Source: Marinobacter azerbaijanicus (lineage in GTDB: Bacteria > Pseudomonadota > Gammaproteobacteria > Pseudomonadales > Oleiphilaceae). Taken from it: a DNA stretch of 64,000 nt. Below are positions 36,828-46,677 of this stretch, one piece after another; position 1 is the first letter of the stretch; the number at the start of each line of letters is the position of its first letter. Location of the stretch: the NCBI RefSeq assembly GCF_030250645.1, contig NZ_JASSVS010000001.1, forward strand, positions 682,001 through 746,000. The letters are read 5' to 3'. Both the position numbers and the translations under genes were made by a program. The notes beneath the pieces were generated by a model that did no database searches, was not told the origin of the DNA, and saw only the letters and a list, made by a program, of their open reading frames with translations.

Positions 36828-38039
36828 TTAAAGCTTACGCCCCTTGCCAGCCGCAATCCGCAGGCGCAATGCATTCAGCTTGATAAAGCCTTCCGCATCC
36901 TTCTGGTCATACGCCCCCTGATCTTCCTCAAAGGTCGCAATCTTCTCATCAAAGAGCGAATCGTCAGACTTCCGCCCGACCACATCCACATTGCCCTTAT
37001 AGAGCTTCAGACGCACGGTACCATTCACATAGTTCTGGGTCTGATCAATCAATGCCTGCAGCGCCTCACGCTCCGGCGACCACCAGTAACCGTTGTAAAT
37101 CACCTCCGCATAACGCGGCATGATGCTGTCCTTCAGGTGCGCCACTTCGCGGTCCAGAGTAATGGACTCAATGGCACGGTGGGCACGCAACATCACGGTA
37201 CCGCCCGGAGTTTCGTAACAGCCACGGGACTTCATGCCCACATAACGGTTCTCAACGATATCCAGCCGGCCAATACCGTTATCACCCGCCAGCTTGTTCA
37301 GGGTCTCCAGCACAACATGAGGCTTCATCTCCTGACCATCGATGGCCACGATGTCGCCTTTCTTGTAGGTCACCTCAACGTAAGTCGGCGTGTCCGGAGC
37401 TGCTTCCGGAGACACACTCCAGCGCCACATGTCTTCCTCGGCTTCCGCCCAGGGATCTTCCAGGTTCATGCCTTCGTAGGAAATGTGCAGCAGGTTGGCG
37501 TCCATGGAGTAAGGGGACTTGCCCTTTTTCTTCTCCACCGGAATGTTGCGCTCGTCACAATAGGCCAGCAGCTTCTCGCGGGAGTTCAGATCCCACTCGC
37601 GCCAGGGAGCAATTACCTTCACACCCGGCTTCAGGGCATAGGCGCCCAGCTCGAAGCGAACCTGGTCGTTGCCCTTGCCGGTCGCGCCGTGGGAAATGGC
37701 ATCGGCGCCGGTTTCATTGGCAATCTCGATCAGGCGACGGGAGATCAGCGGGCGTGCGATGGACGTACCCAGCAGGTACTCCCCCTCATAGATGGTATTG
37801 GCGCGGAACATCGGGAACACGTAATCCCGCACGAACTCCTCGCGCAGGTCCTCGATGTAGATTTCATTAACGCCCAACGCCTTGGCCTTCTCGCGCGCCG
37901 GTTCCACTTCCTCGCCCTGGCCGATGTCGGCGGTAAAGGTTACCACCTCACACTCATAGGTATCCTGCAACCAGCGAACGATTACCGAGGTATCCAGGCC
38001 ACCGGAATAGGCCAGCACCACCTTTTTAATATCAGACAT
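36828..38039 (-). CDS. argG: argininosuccinate synthase
   Basis: A 403-residue enzyme condensing citrulline and aspartate with ATP in arginine synthesis. Residues 11-18 (YSGGLDTS) form the ATP pyrophosphatase loop; [13 protein letters not shown] and [23 protein letters not shown] ([18 protein letters not shown]) motifs follow. Full family length. It is monocistronic here, with a 75-bp gap to the upstream binding-protein gene. Confidence 0.97.
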   Translation of the reverse strand: MSDIKKVVLAYSGGLDTSVIVRWLQDTYECEVVTFTADIGQGEEVEPAREKAKALGVNEIYIEDLREEFVRDYVFPMFRANTIYEGEYLLGTSIARPLISRRLIEIANETGADAISHGATGKGNDQVRFELGAYALKPGVKVIAPWREWDLNSREKLLAYCDERNIPVEKKKGKSPYSMDANLLHISYEGMNLEDPWAEAEEDMWRWSVSPEAAPDTPTYVEVTYKKGDIVAIDGQEMKPHVVLETLNKLAGDNGIGRLDIVENRYVGMKSRGCYETPGGTVMLRAHRAIESITLDREVAHLKDSIMPRYAEVIYNGYWWSPEREALQALIDQTQNYVNGTVRLKLYKGNVDVVGRKSDDSLFDEKIATFEEDQGAYDQKDAEGFIKLNALRLRIAAGKGRKL

Positions 38040-38114
38040 GCCCTTGCTCCAGACTGAACAGAATGGATGTATCGAAAATAAGCCGCATATTGTACGGGAC
38101 AGCGGGGGGAATGG

Positions 38115-38909
38115 CTATTGAGAGGAAAGGAGGGTTTTGGGTTGGCCTGCGTTTATGGCCCTACCATAGAAAATCCGGTGGAGCTCACCATCGGCTTCCA
38201 TCTGCTGAACAGCCTCGCTGAACCTGCTCGCTGCCTCAGGCCGGCTTGCGGCCCGGGACATATAGAGCGTGCCCACCTGACCAGGCACATGTTCATGATA
38301 TCGCAACAGGTCCCGGTTCAGGTTCAGTGACGACAGGGTACGGTAGATGTTGTGATCACTGGCGAGTATCGCTGAAATCCGCCCAAGGGAAAGCAACTCC
38401 ACCGCCTGACTGATGGCGGTCACCGGCACCTTCACAACGTCCGCATCCCGCTCAAAAGCCTCCCCGAGATACGTCCCCCGAATATACGCCACACGCCTTC
38501 CTTTCAACTCACTCAGCGTGAGCGGGTACTCAGACTCGGCCATTGCGGCCAGCAGAATATTCACCCGGGTCACAGATATGACATTGATTGCCTCAACATC
38601 CAGTTGCGGATTCTGGAACAGAATGGTGAAATTCGCAGTCCCATTGCGAAGCTCCACAATGGCTCGTCTCTGTGGCCTTAGCCTGGGAACAACAGGAATA
38701 CCGGTCAATTCAGAAAGCCTCTCGGCGACCTCGACAAGGCTGCCCTGAGGCTCGCCGTTATCGCCCTCGTAGGCCCAGGGCCAGACATCGGGGATAGCAA
38801 AGGTAACAACTTCCTCCTCCACCCCTGCTGCAGAGACGGAAGGAAGACCTGCGATCAGAGTCGCAACCAGAATGCATCCGGCAATCAGAACCGGAAACCG
38901 GGTAACCAA
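38115..38909 (-). CDS. periplasmic solute-binding protein (SBP family 3-like)
   Basis: A 264-residue secreted protein. Residues 1-27 form a signal peptide (VLIAGCILVATLIAGLPSVSA), then a type-II periplasmic binding fold: FAIPDVWPWAYEGDNGEPQG, LSELKGRRVAYIRGTYLGEAF and QMEADGELHRIFYG. It resembles amino acid binding proteins of the extracellular solute-binding family 3. No permease or ATPase genes are adjacent, so it may feed a sensor or an orphan transporter. TTG 38909 is the only start available after the in-frame fliS stop. It is followed by argG. Confidence 0.72.
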   Translation of the reverse strand: MVTRFPVLIAGCILVATLIAGLPSVSAAGVEEEVVTFAIPDVWPWAYEGDNGEPQGSLVEVAERLSELTGIPVVPRLRPQRRAIVELRNGTANFTILFQNPQLDVEAINVISVTRVNILLAAMAESEYPLTLSELKGRRVAYIRGTYLGEAFERDADVVKVPVTAISQAVELLSLGRISAILASDHNIYRTLSSLNLNRDLLRYHEHVPGQVGTLYMSRAASRPEAASRFSEAVQQMEADGELHRIFYGRAINAGQPKTLLSSQ

Positions 38910-38915
38910 ACCGAA

Positions 38916-39317
38916 TCACACAGCCTGCTGTTGCAGCGAAGTAGCCTCTTCGCGGATGCCGTCCCAGCCATCCTTGATGGAACGGAGCAGGTCAGCTACT
39001 TCATCAAGCTTGGCAACGTCATTTTTGGCGTTCGCCTCGAACAGTGTACGCTCCATGTAGTCATAGAGTGACTCCAGGCGCACCGCCAGATCGCCTCCTT
39101 TCTCGAAATCCAGGAAGCCACGCAGGCCTCCGATGATTTCGACAGCCTTGGAGATCAGCTTCCCTTTGCCCTCGAAGTCCTTCGCCTGCATCCTGGCCTT
39201 GGCCATGTTGATGCGCTCAAGGGCTCCGTTATAAAGCAGTTGGATCAATTTGTGTGGGTCCGCATCGGTGATGCTTGTTTGGGTATTAACGCGCTGGTAT
39301 GCCTGTAAACCGTTCAT
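38916..39317 (-). CDS. fliS: flagellar export chaperone FliS
   Basis: A 133-residue helical cytosolic chaperone that holds flagellin monomeric until export. N-terminal MNGLQAYQRVNTQTSITDADPHKLIQLLYNGALERI is family-typical. It follows fliD by 36 bp on the same strand in the usual flaG-fliD-fliS order. Confidence 0.95.
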   Translation of the reverse strand: MNGLQAYQRVNTQTSITDADPHKLIQLLYNGALERINMAKARMQAKDFEGKGKLISKAVEIIGGLRGFLDFEKGGDLAVRLESLYDYMERTLFEANAKNDVAKLDEVADLLRSIKDGWDGIREEATSLQQQAV

Positions 39318-39353
39318 AGGTGACCTCTTTGTTCACTCTTCAAGCAATAATTA

Positions 39354-41342
39354 TCAATTATTACTGCGATTATTCTGTGGCGCCAATGCTGCAAGCTGCT
39401 GGGTGACATAGTCCCGAGTGCTGTTCAGTTGTGATATCAGCGAATCCGCAGCTGAAAACTGGCTGACCAGGCGCTCGCGATAAGACTCAATCCGCTCTTC
39501 AAGCCGGACCCGATTCTCCTGGATCTGCTCCAGTTCCCGGTTCAGGCTGTCAGTCCTGGACTCGAGGGCTCCATCGGCGCCGACAAAATTGGAAACCAGG
39601 TTAACAGTGCGCTCGGCCACACCTTCAATAAAGGTGATAGATCCTCGACTGCCCGTTGCATCGCCGAGAATCCGAGCCTGCAGGCCCGAAGCATCGCCAT
39701 TCCCACTACTGAGGAATAGTACCTGCCCGTCACCTTCCGCTGCACGGCCGTCAATCGTGCCGGCAACATCCACACCTGCAGTATTGGTAACCGAATCCAG
39801 TCCAAAGGTGGCGGCATTTTCCGCAGAAGTAAGAGAGACCACAGAGTCACTACCATACTTCGACGAGGTGAAGCTCAGATTGCCGCTCCCATCAAGCTCA
39901 GCCTTCACAGACGTGCCCGCAGCATTGAGAGCATTATTGGCGTTAAGCTGAGACTGAATCTCATCCACCAGATCCTGGGCGGTTGTGTAGGTCTGTTGGG
40001 TCAGCTGCAGGCTGACAGACGTTTCACCGTTGAGCTGCAATGTCAGTTCGTCATTACTGCCATCAATCACAATGCCGTCAGCCAGGGCACTATTGGCGAG
40101 AAGGTTTCCCTGAGAGGCTGCCTGTGTGACGTTAATGTCATAGGTACCCGGCTGAGTGGCGGTGCCGCTACGAACAAACTCTACCTGGCTATCAGTTGCA
40201 CGCCCCTGCTCTGCAAACAGCGCGGTAACATCGTCCGGATTGTTCTTGAGCTGCTCCTCAAATTTCGTCCGGTCAAACTCAAGCCCGCCAGTTTCAAAAT
40301 TGGTAGTGATACCAACATCCGCGAGGCTCCGAACACTGGAGTTTTCAAGGCCGGGTACAACACGGGTCAATACCTGGCGCAACTGGTTCTGGATGCCACG
40401 AACAGTACTGTCACCGGTAAGCAAGCTTCCTCTACCGGCTTCTGCATTAAAGCCTGCAAGGCTATCGATCGTTGACTGCAGAGAGTTGAACTTATCAACA
40501 AACCCCTGAACCCGATCTGCCACCGCTCCCAGATCCTGCTCCACCTTAATGGTAGAGGTACCGGTACCCGTAATGTCGAAGGTCAGGCCATCGATGACAT
40601 TCTCAAAACTGTTGGTCGAACGAGTAATCTCGACCCCATTGATCTTCATCACCGCATCGGTGGCGGCAATTGTCTGCTGCAGCCCCGCACCAGCATCCAT
40701 TCCGCTGTTAAAAGCAAAACGGGAGAGGCCCTCAGCATCCGTATCCGTGCCACCCGAATCGCCGGACACCGAAATACTGACAGCATTGGCGGTTCCTGTT
40801 TCATCGGCAGACAGGACCAACTGGAACCCGCTACCAGTATCGATCACACCTGCCGACACACCCGCATCGGAGTCGTTGATGGCATTCGCAAGCCCTTGCA
40901 GGGTATCGTTGCTGCTGTCGATGGTGACATTGGTTATCTTATCCCCAACATTAAGCGTCAGAGTACCCTGGCCCACACTGGTCGAATCACGATCGTCAAA
41001 TACATCGTTGGAAGCCAATGCCTGGGCACTGGCCAGGCTGGTCACATCCACACTATAGGTGCCACGGTTAGCCTTGGCGCTGTCAACCGACACGCCAATC
41101 GCTTCGTTGGATGAGGACGCAGAAAAGGCCTTCAGGTTATCCGGTGCGCTGAGTTGACGCATGGGCAGGCGCAGCTCGGTTACAGCACTGCGAAGCTTGC
41201 CATAGGCAGACAAAAGCGCCTCTGTCTGCTCAGTCTTCTGCGTCAGGCGGTTCTCAGTCGGTTTGCGCTCGGCAGCAACCAACTGATCCACCAGATCAGA
41301 GGTCAGAACGCCGGAACCAATGCCTAATGATGAAATTGACAT
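39354..41342 (-). CDS. fliD: flagellar filament cap protein FliD
   Basis: A 662-residue filament-cap (hook-associated protein 2), which forms the pentameric cap under which flagellin polymerises. The N-terminal D0 region (MSISSLGIGSGVLTSDLVDQLVAAERKPTENRL) and the C-terminal coiled D0 region (RLEERIESYRERLVSQFSAADSLISQLNSTRDYVTQQL) are intact. The central region contains two FliD-N-like and flagellin-hook-IN repeats. Length is at the long end of the family. Confidence 0.95.
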   Translation of the reverse strand: MSISSLGIGSGVLTSDLVDQLVAAERKPTENRLTQKTEQTEALLSAYGKLRSAVTELRLPMRQLSAPDNLKAFSASSSNEAIGVSVDSAKANRGTYSVDVTSLASAQALASNDVFDDRDSTSVGQGTLTLNVGDKITNVTIDSSNDTLQGLANAINDSDAGVSAGVIDTGSGFQLVLSADETGTANAVSISVSGDSGGTDTDAEGLSRFAFNSGMDAGAGLQQTIAATDAVMKINGVEITRSTNSFENVIDGLTFDITGTGTSTIKVEQDLGAVADRVQGFVDKFNSLQSTIDSLAGFNAEAGRGSLLTGDSTVRGIQNQLRQVLTRVVPGLENSSVRSLADVGITTNFETGGLEFDRTKFEEQLKNNPDDVTALFAEQGRATDSQVEFVRSGTATQPGTYDINVTQAASQGNLLANSALADGIVIDGSNDELTLQLNGETSVSLQLTQQTYTTAQDLVDEIQSQLNANNALNAAGTSVKAELDGSGNLSFTSSKYGSDSVVSLTSAENAATFGLDSVTNTAGVDVAGTIDGRAAEGDGQVLFLSSGNGDASGLQARILGDATGSRGSITFIEGVAERTVNLVSNFVGADGALESRTDSLNRELEQIQENRVRLEERIESYRERLVSQFSAADSLISQLNSTRDYVTQQLAALAPQNNRSNN

Positions 41343-41475
41343 AACCCTGTCTCCTCAAGGGAGCGAAAATCGCTTCTGTACAGTTTATCGGCAAAAGGCG
41401 GCAAAACTTTGCCCTTTCTCCCTGCCTTTTTGTAACACCACGTAACTAACCTATTAACTTCCCCAAAACGCAGAA

Positions 41476-41505
41476 CACCGCCGGCCCTTCTCAGGTGCGG
41501 CGGTG
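41476..41505 (-). terminator. possible terminator after flaG
   Basis: CACCGCCG / CGGCGGTG stem with a 14-nt loop and a short T-rich tail on the minus strand (TTCTGCGTTTT). Confidence 0.5.
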
Positions 41506-41548
41506 CTGAAATCCCGTCATTCACATCAGCTATAAAAGCGGCAAGCCC

Positions 41549-42001
41549 TCACACCTTGATGTTAAACAACGTCAGCGGTTCATCCTGCTGCAAATTCTCT
41601 GCCAACCTCAATGCAACCTCATCCGGAATCTGCCGGATCACTTCCCGGGTAGACTGATCGACCACTTTTACGATCGTCTGCCCCAAGTCATTATCCACCT
41701 CAAACTGCAGATCCCGCTGGACGTTCTGAACAAAGTCGTTCAGTTGCGACACCGCGTCATCCAGTTGCTCCCGCTGGACTTCGTTGCGCTTCTCAAGCCG
41801 CTCGGCTTTCGAAGGCTGCTCAGCCTGATTGGGGGCCTGACTGGGAGACTGCGCACGGTCCGCACGGCCAGCCGATGAAGGTGCAACCTGGGCTGAGGCA
41901 TTCCTGCCTTCGGCCTGAGATGACGACATTGCCCTTACCGGTGTCTGATCACTGGAGCGAACCAGCTTGAGATCCGGGCTGTTCAGGTTAACGTCATTCA
42001 T
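41549..42001 (-). CDS. flaG: FlaG family flagellar protein
   Basis: A 150-residue protein with an unstructured polar N-terminal half (Ser/Gln/Ala-rich, about 1-75) and the conserved FlaG C-terminal domain (NDFVQNVQRDLQFEVDNDLGQTIVKVVDQSTREVIRQIPDEVALRLAENL). FlaG is thought to control filament length. It sits between fliC and fliD as in Vibrio and Pseudomonas. Confidence 0.93.
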   Translation of the reverse strand: MNDVNLNSPDLKLVRSSDQTPVRAMSSSQAEGRNASAQVAPSSAGRADRAQSPSQAPNQAEQPSKAERLEKRNEVQREQLDDAVSQLNDFVQNVQRDLQFEVDNDLGQTIVKVVDQSTREVIRQIPDEVALRLAENLQQDEPLTLFNIKV

Positions 42002-42030
42002 AGCTCACCTCGCTATCCTCAAACGGCGTT

Positions 42031-42057
42031 AAACCGGGCCCCGAAAGCCCCGGTTTT
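42031..42057 (-). terminator. Rho-independent terminator after fliC
   Basis: AAACCGGGGC hairpin with partner GCCCGGTTT; it lies just after the fliC stop, between fliC and flaG. Confidence 0.6.
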
Positions 42058-42073
42058 TACCGCTATGCCCCGA

Positions 42074-43516
42074 TTACTGCAGGAGGGACAGAACCTGCTG
42101 AGGCCGTGCGTTGGCCTGTGCCAGTACGGAGATACCGGCCTGCTGCAGCACCTGGGACTTAGAAAGCTTTGCAGTTTCTGCGGCGAAGTCTGCGTCCAGG
42201 ATACGGCTGTTGGCGGCGCTCAGGTTTTCTGAGGTGGTTGCCAGGTTTGCGATAGTAGACTCAAAGCGGTTCTGGACGGCACCAAGCTCACCCCGAATAC
42301 CATTGATCTGATCCAACACTCCGTCAATTGTGCGAATGGCATCGCTTGCATTGCTTCTATCGGAAACAGAAATATTACTGAGCGATCGCCCGACGGTGTT
42401 CGCAGAATCCAAACCAAGACCAGAAGCAGCGGCGATCGTTCCGGTGCTACTAATCGTTAAGGCATCTGTATCACCGCCATTCACTCTAAGCTCGATACCT
42501 GCCTCGAACGTAGTCTCAGTGGTATAGTCAGCTGTGAAATCAGCGGCATTTGCAGTCGCGAAAGTAAAGGATTTACCTCCAGCCTGCGTAAAGGTGATGT
42601 CATTCCCATCCGCTTCTGCTGTAACTCCAGTCAGGAGCGACTTTTCGTTAATCTTTTCTACTGCAGCGTCCGTCGTTAAGTTAGTAGGGGTACCTGCCCC
42701 ATCATTGAGCGAAATATCGATACCGTTAATTGTCACTGCTGCAGCGCCCGCCGCCCCGCTATTGAAGCCAGCGACTTTTGCAGATGTAGTATCCAACTGA
42801 TTAGCGGAAACTTGGGGAGCACTGCCGAAATCAGCTGAGTTAATAGCGTCGACCAGAGAATCAACAGAATCAAATGAGAAGTCAGCCGAATCGTCGGCAT
42901 CATTGACCTCAAATGTTTTACCGTTAACAGTAAGAACATCTCCAGTTGCAAGACCAGCAGTGTCAACAGCAGTACCTAAAGCAGTCTCGGACCCCAAAAC
43001 GGTGCTGCCAAGGGCGTTCGCACTAGCATCTACCCCAGACACGCTGATGGTCTGGCCAGCATTGGCGCCAACCTGGAATTGCAGCTCAGCAAGACCACCG
43101 TTCAAAATGTTCTGGTTGTTGAACTGGGTTGTCTGGGCAATCCGATCAGCCTCCTCGACCAACTGAGACACCTCTTCGTTCAAAGCAGCTCGGTCGGACG
43201 TAGAGTTGGTATCGTTCGAAGACTGAACAGCAAGGTCCCGGATTCGCTGGGCTATGTTGGTCAATTCATCCAAGGCGCCCTCAGCAGTCTGAGCCAATGA
43301 AATACCATCATTAGCATTTCTCTGGGCCACATTAAGACCGGAAATCTGCGACTGAAAGCGAGTGGAAATTGCCAGACCAGCCGCATCGTCTTTTGCAGAG
43401 TTGATCCGCAGGCCAGAAGACAGACGCTCCAGCGCTTGATCATTAAGCCTCTGAGAACTGTTCAATTGATTCTGAGCAGACAGTGAAGCCACGTTAGTGT
43501 TAATACCGAGAGCCAT
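42074..43516 (-). CDS. fliC: flagellin FliC
   Basis: A 480-residue flagellin. Conserved D0/D1 ends: [21 protein letters not shown] at the N-terminus and [19 protein letters not shown] at the C-terminus; the central part (about 175-390) is the variable surface domain, with lower GC than the ends. A sigma28-type promoter lies at 43602-43628. It opens the fliC-flaG-fliD-fliS filament cluster. It is divergent from a second flagellin gene of similar size but different centre. Confidence 0.96.
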   Translation of the reverse strand: MALGINTNVASLSAQNQLNSSQRLNDQALERLSSGLRINSAKDDAAGLAISTRFQSQISGLNVAQRNANDGISLAQTAEGALDELTNIAQRIRDLAVQSSNDTNSTSDRAALNEEVSQLVEEADRIAQTTQFNNQNILNGGLAELQFQVGANAGQTISVSGVDASANALGSTVLGSETALGTAVDTAGLATGDVLTVNGKTFEVNDADDSADFSFDSVDSLVDAINSADFGSAPQVSANQLDTTSAKVAGFNSGAAGAAAVTINGIDISLNDGAGTPTNLTTDAAVEKINEKSLLTGVTAEADGNDITFTQAGGKSFTFATANAADFTADYTTETTFEAGIELRVNGGDTDALTISSTGTIAAASGLGLDSANTVGRSLSNISVSDRSNASDAIRTIDGVLDQINGIRGELGAVQNRFESTIANLATTSENLSAANSRILDADFAAETAKLSKSQVLQQAGISVLAQANARPQQVLSLLQ

Positions 43517-43601
43517 ATTGCTTCTCCTTCGACATGTGTCGTTATTTTATGGAAAAGGTGTGGCGCCCGTTTCAGTTGGTGACGCCTCCCTGTTGCTCTG
43601 C

Positions 43602-43628
43602 TTAACGGCGCCCATGTCGCATCCTTTA
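43602..43628 (-). promoter_or_regulatory. sigma28 (FliA) promoter of fliC
   Basis: On the minus strand TAAA (43625-43628), a 15-bp spacer and GCCGTTAA (43602-43609); the consensus is TAAA-N15-GCCGATAA, so one mismatch. It gives a leader of about 80 nt. Confidence 0.72.
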
Positions 43629-43781
43629 GGAAAAAGTTAAACGGAATTTGTAAAGGATTGTAAAAGCGGCAATTACCTTCCGACTTGTATTGCCAGGAAA
43701 CCCTCATCCTGCGAACGAATCAACCCACGATAATTCTATAAAAACAACAGAAACATAACGTTAGCCAGAAATTAAGAAAAC

Positions 43782-43797
43782 TGGCACGCACTTCGCT
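43782..43797 (+). promoter_or_regulatory. sigma54 (RpoN) promoter of the second flagellin gene
   Basis: TGGCACG-N4-TCGCT: GG and GC elements separated by exactly 10 bp as in -24/-12 promoters, with one mismatch from TTGC. It lies about 100 bp before the start at 43898. Confidence 0.6.
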
Positions 43798-43897
43798 TCA
43801 GTCCCTGCAAAACGGCAATTCAACGAATTCCTGCCGGTAAGGCGTCCATATTGATCGGGCACCGGGTTACCGGCATCTCTAAGCAGGGAGAAAAGAT

Positions 43898-45370
43898 ATG
43901 CCTCAGGTCATTAACACCAATATCGCATCGCTGAACGCTCAGCGGAATCTGAATGCCTCGCAAAGTGACGCCAACGTGGCTTTAGAAAGGCTGTCATCAG
44001 GCCTTCGTATCAACTCTGCCAAGGATGATGCCGCAGGCCTCGCAATTTCTGAACGGTTCCAGTCGCAGATAACTGGCTTGAACATGGCGCAACGTAATGC
44101 CAATGACGGCATTTCACTGGCACAGACGGCTGAAGGTGCAATGGATGAAATTACCAACAACCTTCAGCGGATTCGTGAACTAGCTGTACAGTCTGCAAAC
44201 GCCACAAACAGCATTTCGGACCGGCAGGCACTGAATCAGGAAGTTCAACAGCGTGTTGAGGAAATCAACCGGATCGCAAGCCAAACCTCCTTTAATGGTT
44301 TAAAAGTACTTGATGGCACTTTCGGAACTCAAACCTTTCAGGTGGGTGCTAATACGGGTGAAACCATTGGCGTTAGTGGGCTAGATTCCAGAGGTAGCCA
44401 ACTCGGCGCGACAGTGGGCCAAACAAACAACTTCAGCTCTCAGATTGTGCCCTTTCCACCGGTCGAAACAGAGTCCTTGGGTCTTGATTACACAACCAAT
44501 GTAACTGGCAGTCTGTCACTGGATGGGACCGATGTTGCTATCAGCTACACGGGCGGTGCTGGCAACGACGTCACTGATTTGGCAGCAGATATCCAATCTC
44601 AACTCGCTACTCCTTTTCCCGATATAACAGTAACAGGAGATGCTACGAATGATACGCTGATCTTCACGAATGAATCCGGTGAAATGCTCCAAGCCTCGAT
44701 TGACCTGACAGATGCAGACTCACCAGCCAACACCTTCACGCAAAGTCTAGAGTTAGGTGGTGGTTCTTTGGGTGATTATTTCGACGCAAATGAGGAAGCA
44801 TCCATAGATTTCACTGTGAACGGAGTGTCTTTCACAGCTGATAACGTAACCTCGCTTAACGACCTCATCGGGGCAATCAATGCACGGTCCAATGACACCG
44901 GCGTTGAAGCAAATCTTGACCGCACAAACGAAGAAATCATCTTTGCATCGCAATTCGGCGAGGACATTTCAATTCAATTCACTTCTGATCTGGACGGCGA
45001 CGGCACCGATGATATCGACTTCGACGAAACATATACGGCGGCGACCAATACAGTGTCCCTTAACAATACCGATATCTCTACACCTGACGGTGCCGACCTT
45101 GCAATGATTAATGTTGATTATGCAATCGACAAAATCAACAGTTTCCGCGCAGAACTCGGCGCCGTTCAAAATCGCTTCGAATCAACTATCGCAAACCTGG
45201 CAACTACGTCAGAGAACTTGTCCGCCGCCAACAGCCGCATCCGCGATGCCGACTTCGCCGCCGAATCCGCCGAACTCGCCCGCACCCAGGTGCTTCAGCA
45301 GGCAGGCCTTTCGGTCCTGGCCCAGGCGAACGCAAGGCCACAGCAGGTGTTGCAACTACTGCAGGGTTAG
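43898..45370 (+). CDS. second flagellin
   Basis: A 490-residue flagellin with intact conserved ends (MPQVINTNIASLNAQRNLNASQ, and [19 protein letters not shown]). The central domain (about 175-400) is acidic and differs from that of fliC: it is rich in Asp, Thr and Asn (DADSPANTFTQSLELGGGSL). It is transcribed away from fliC and has a sigma54-type promoter, so it may be made earlier or under another signal. GGGAGAAAAGAT precedes the start. Many polar-flagellated bacteria carry such unequal flagellin paralogues. Confidence 0.93.
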   Translation: MPQVINTNIASLNAQRNLNASQSDANVALERLSSGLRINSAKDDAAGLAISERFQSQITGLNMAQRNANDGISLAQTAEGAMDEITNNLQRIRELAVQSANATNSISDRQALNQEVQQRVEEINRIASQTSFNGLKVLDGTFGTQTFQVGANTGETIGVSGLDSRGSQLGATVGQTNNFSSQIVPFPPVETESLGLDYTTNVTGSLSLDGTDVAISYTGGAGNDVTDLAADIQSQLATPFPDITVTGDATNDTLIFTNESGEMLQASIDLTDADSPANTFTQSLELGGGSLGDYFDANEEASIDFTVNGVSFTADNVTSLNDLIGAINARSNDTGVEANLDRTNEEIIFASQFGEDISIQFTSDLDGDGTDDIDFDETYTAATNTVSLNNTDISTPDGADLAMINVDYAIDKINSFRAELGAVQNRFESTIANLATTSENLSAANSRIRDADFAAESAELARTQVLQQAGLSVLAQANARPQQVLQLLQG

Positions 45371-45399
45371 GGATCGATTCGAGTTAAGTGACCAGAACA

Positions 45400-45424
45400 G
45401 CCGGGCTCAATGCCCGGCTTTTTT
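45400..45424 (+). terminator. Rho-independent terminator of the second flagellin gene
   Basis: GCCGGGCTCAATGCCCGGC followed by six T residues, 30 bp after the stop. Confidence 0.85.
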
Positions 45425-45450
45425 ATTCTTGAGAAAGCGTTGGATGGGTT

Positions 45451-45545
45451 TGTCGGATTACGGCTTTGCCTAATCCGACCTACAACTCCCTGGCTCAATG
45501 ACTCCCCCGTAGGTCGGATTAGGCCCAAAGGGCCGTAATCCGACA
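45451..45545. repeat. inverted pair of REP units
   Basis: Units 45451-45483 and 45509-45545 in opposite orientation. They occupy the 374-bp gap between the second flagellin and the phd gene, with palindromic copy 3 next. Confidence 0.85.
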
Positions 45546-45575
45546 AATGCCAACGTTTCCAGCAAGTTCTGAATC

Positions 45576-45667
45576 GGCCTGGAGGCGGGGTTCCCTTTTC
45601 TGCCAGAAAAAGGTGTCCGAGCGCAGCGAGTTCTTTTTCCAAAGAAAAGGGACCCCGCCTCCGGGCC
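45576..45667 (+). repeat. 93-bp palindromic element, copy 3
   Basis: A 92-bp copy. Outer stem GGCCTGGAGGCGGGGTTCCC pairs with GGGACCCCGCCTCCGGGCC: several changes relative to copy 2 occur on both sides and keep pairing. Interior GCCAGAAAAAGGTGTCC and GAGCGCAGCGAG. Confidence 0.85.
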
Positions 45668-45744
45668 AGCCCCCAAACCATAGGTAGCTCAACCAATTTG
45701 CCAATGATAAACTAAGTCAAACAGACTAAGCTAAGGGAGCAACC

Positions 45745-45984
45745 ATGGAATCCGTCAACATGCACGAAGCAAAAACCCGCCTATCGCAACTCGTTGCCCG
45801 GGCCGCCAAGGGCGAAGCCTTCATCATCGCCAAAGCGGGAAAGCCGGTTGCCCGGGTAACGGCTATCGATTCCCCCGAGGAGAGTCAGCAGAAAAGGATT
45901 GGCTTCATGGCAGGGGAATTTACAGTACCGGACGATTTCGACCGGATGGGGCAGGACGAAATCATTGAAATGTTCGGAGGCTGA
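45745..45984 (+). CDS. Phd/YefM-type antitoxin
   Basis: A 79-residue antitoxin with the Phd-type DNA-binding start MESVNMHEAKTRLSQLV and VARVTAIDSP. The C-terminal part should wrap the toxin. It is followed one base after its stop by a PIN toxin gene, so the two are coupled. AAGGGAGCAACC precedes the ATG. It is probably autoregulated with its toxin. Confidence 0.92.
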   Translation: MESVNMHEAKTRLSQLVARAAKGEAFIIAKAGKPVARVTAIDSPEESQQKRIGFMAGEFTVPDDFDRMGQDEIIEMFGG

Positions 45985-45985
45985 C

Positions 45986-46372
45986 GTGAACCTGCTTCTG
46001 GACACTCACATTCTGCTATGGGCAGCGGCCGAGCCGGATAAGCTTCCGCTGGAGTCGGCAAACCTGATCAGCAGTGAAAATAACCGGCTGCATTTCAGTG
46101 CAGCCAGTCTCTGGGAAGTGGTTATCAAGAATGGCCTGGGCCGAACCGATTTTCACGTTGATCCCCATCTTCTAAGACGCGGCCTTGTAGATAACGGCTA
46201 TCTCGAATTGCCGATATCATCGCAACACACACTTGCCGTCAGCCACCTTCCAGACATTCACAAAGATCCCTTCGATCGCATTCTGGTCGCCCAGGCCGAG
46301 ATAGAAGGCTTCCTGCTGCTTACCACTGATGAACTGGTTGGGCGCTATCCGGGGCCTGTCCGGCTGGTTTAG
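45986..46372 (+). CDS. vapC: VapC-type PIN-domain toxin
   Basis: A 128-residue PIN-domain ribonuclease toxin, an inhibitor of translation through cleavage of RNA. Acidic active-site residues: Asp6 (LLLDTHILLW), the Glu in SLWEVVIK, and Asp in DPFDRILVAQA; TTDELVGRYP closes the fold. GTG 45986 is chosen because GGAGG lies six bases upstream and the length fits the family. It pairs with the Phd-type antitoxin gene just before it. Confidence 0.92.
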   Translation: MNLLLDTHILLWAAAEPDKLPLESANLISSENNRLHFSAASLWEVVIKNGLGRTDFHVDPHLLRRGLVDNGYLELPISSQHTLAVSHLPDIHKDPFDRILVAQAEIEGFLLLTTDELVGRYPGPVRLV

Positions 46373-46381
46373 CCCAATCAA

Positions 46382-46436
46382 TTGGGGTCAGACCCCAAGA
46401 CATTTCACTCCATCAAATGCACCGGGGTCTGCCCCC
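46382..46436. repeat. two GGGGTCAGACCCC-type palindromes
   Basis: TTGGGGTCAGACCCCAA (46382-46398) and GGGGTCTGCCCCC (46424-46436). The same motif occurs inside the beta-CASP gene at 57807. It occupies part of the 305-bp gap after vapC. Confidence 0.7.
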
Positions 46437-46463
46437 GCTTTAGTTACCAGCAAAGCCTGAATC

Positions 46464-46556
46464 GGCCCGGGGGTGGGGATCCCTTTACTGCCAGAAAAAG
46501 GTGTCTGAGCGCAGCGAGTTCTTTTTCCAAAGAAAAGGGATCCCCACCCCCGGGCC
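46464..46556 (+). repeat. 93-bp palindromic element, copy 4
   Basis: Outer stem GGCCCGGGGGTGGGGATCCC with partner GGGATCCCCACCCCCGGGCC. This copy has no adjacent REP units. Confidence 0.85.
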
Positions 46557-46677
46557 AGCCCCATAGGCCAGAAACTGGCACGGGTTTCGCTACCTTTCCC
46601 TCAAAGCACTGCAAAACGTCAAAAAAACTGCAGACCATTGCCGCCTGGTTGCCGCGGCGGGTTCTATGAGGTGTCCC

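Noticed and set aside
36729..38057. 442-codon open frame on the plus strand
   Set aside because: Antisense to argG; no recognisable motifs and it starts inside copy C of the long-arm palindrome.
45745..46372. Assignment of the 46-kb pair as VapBC proper
   Set aside because: The antitoxin has the Phd/YefM start rather than a VapB AbrB- or MetJ-type fold, so it is listed as Phd-type with a PIN toxin.
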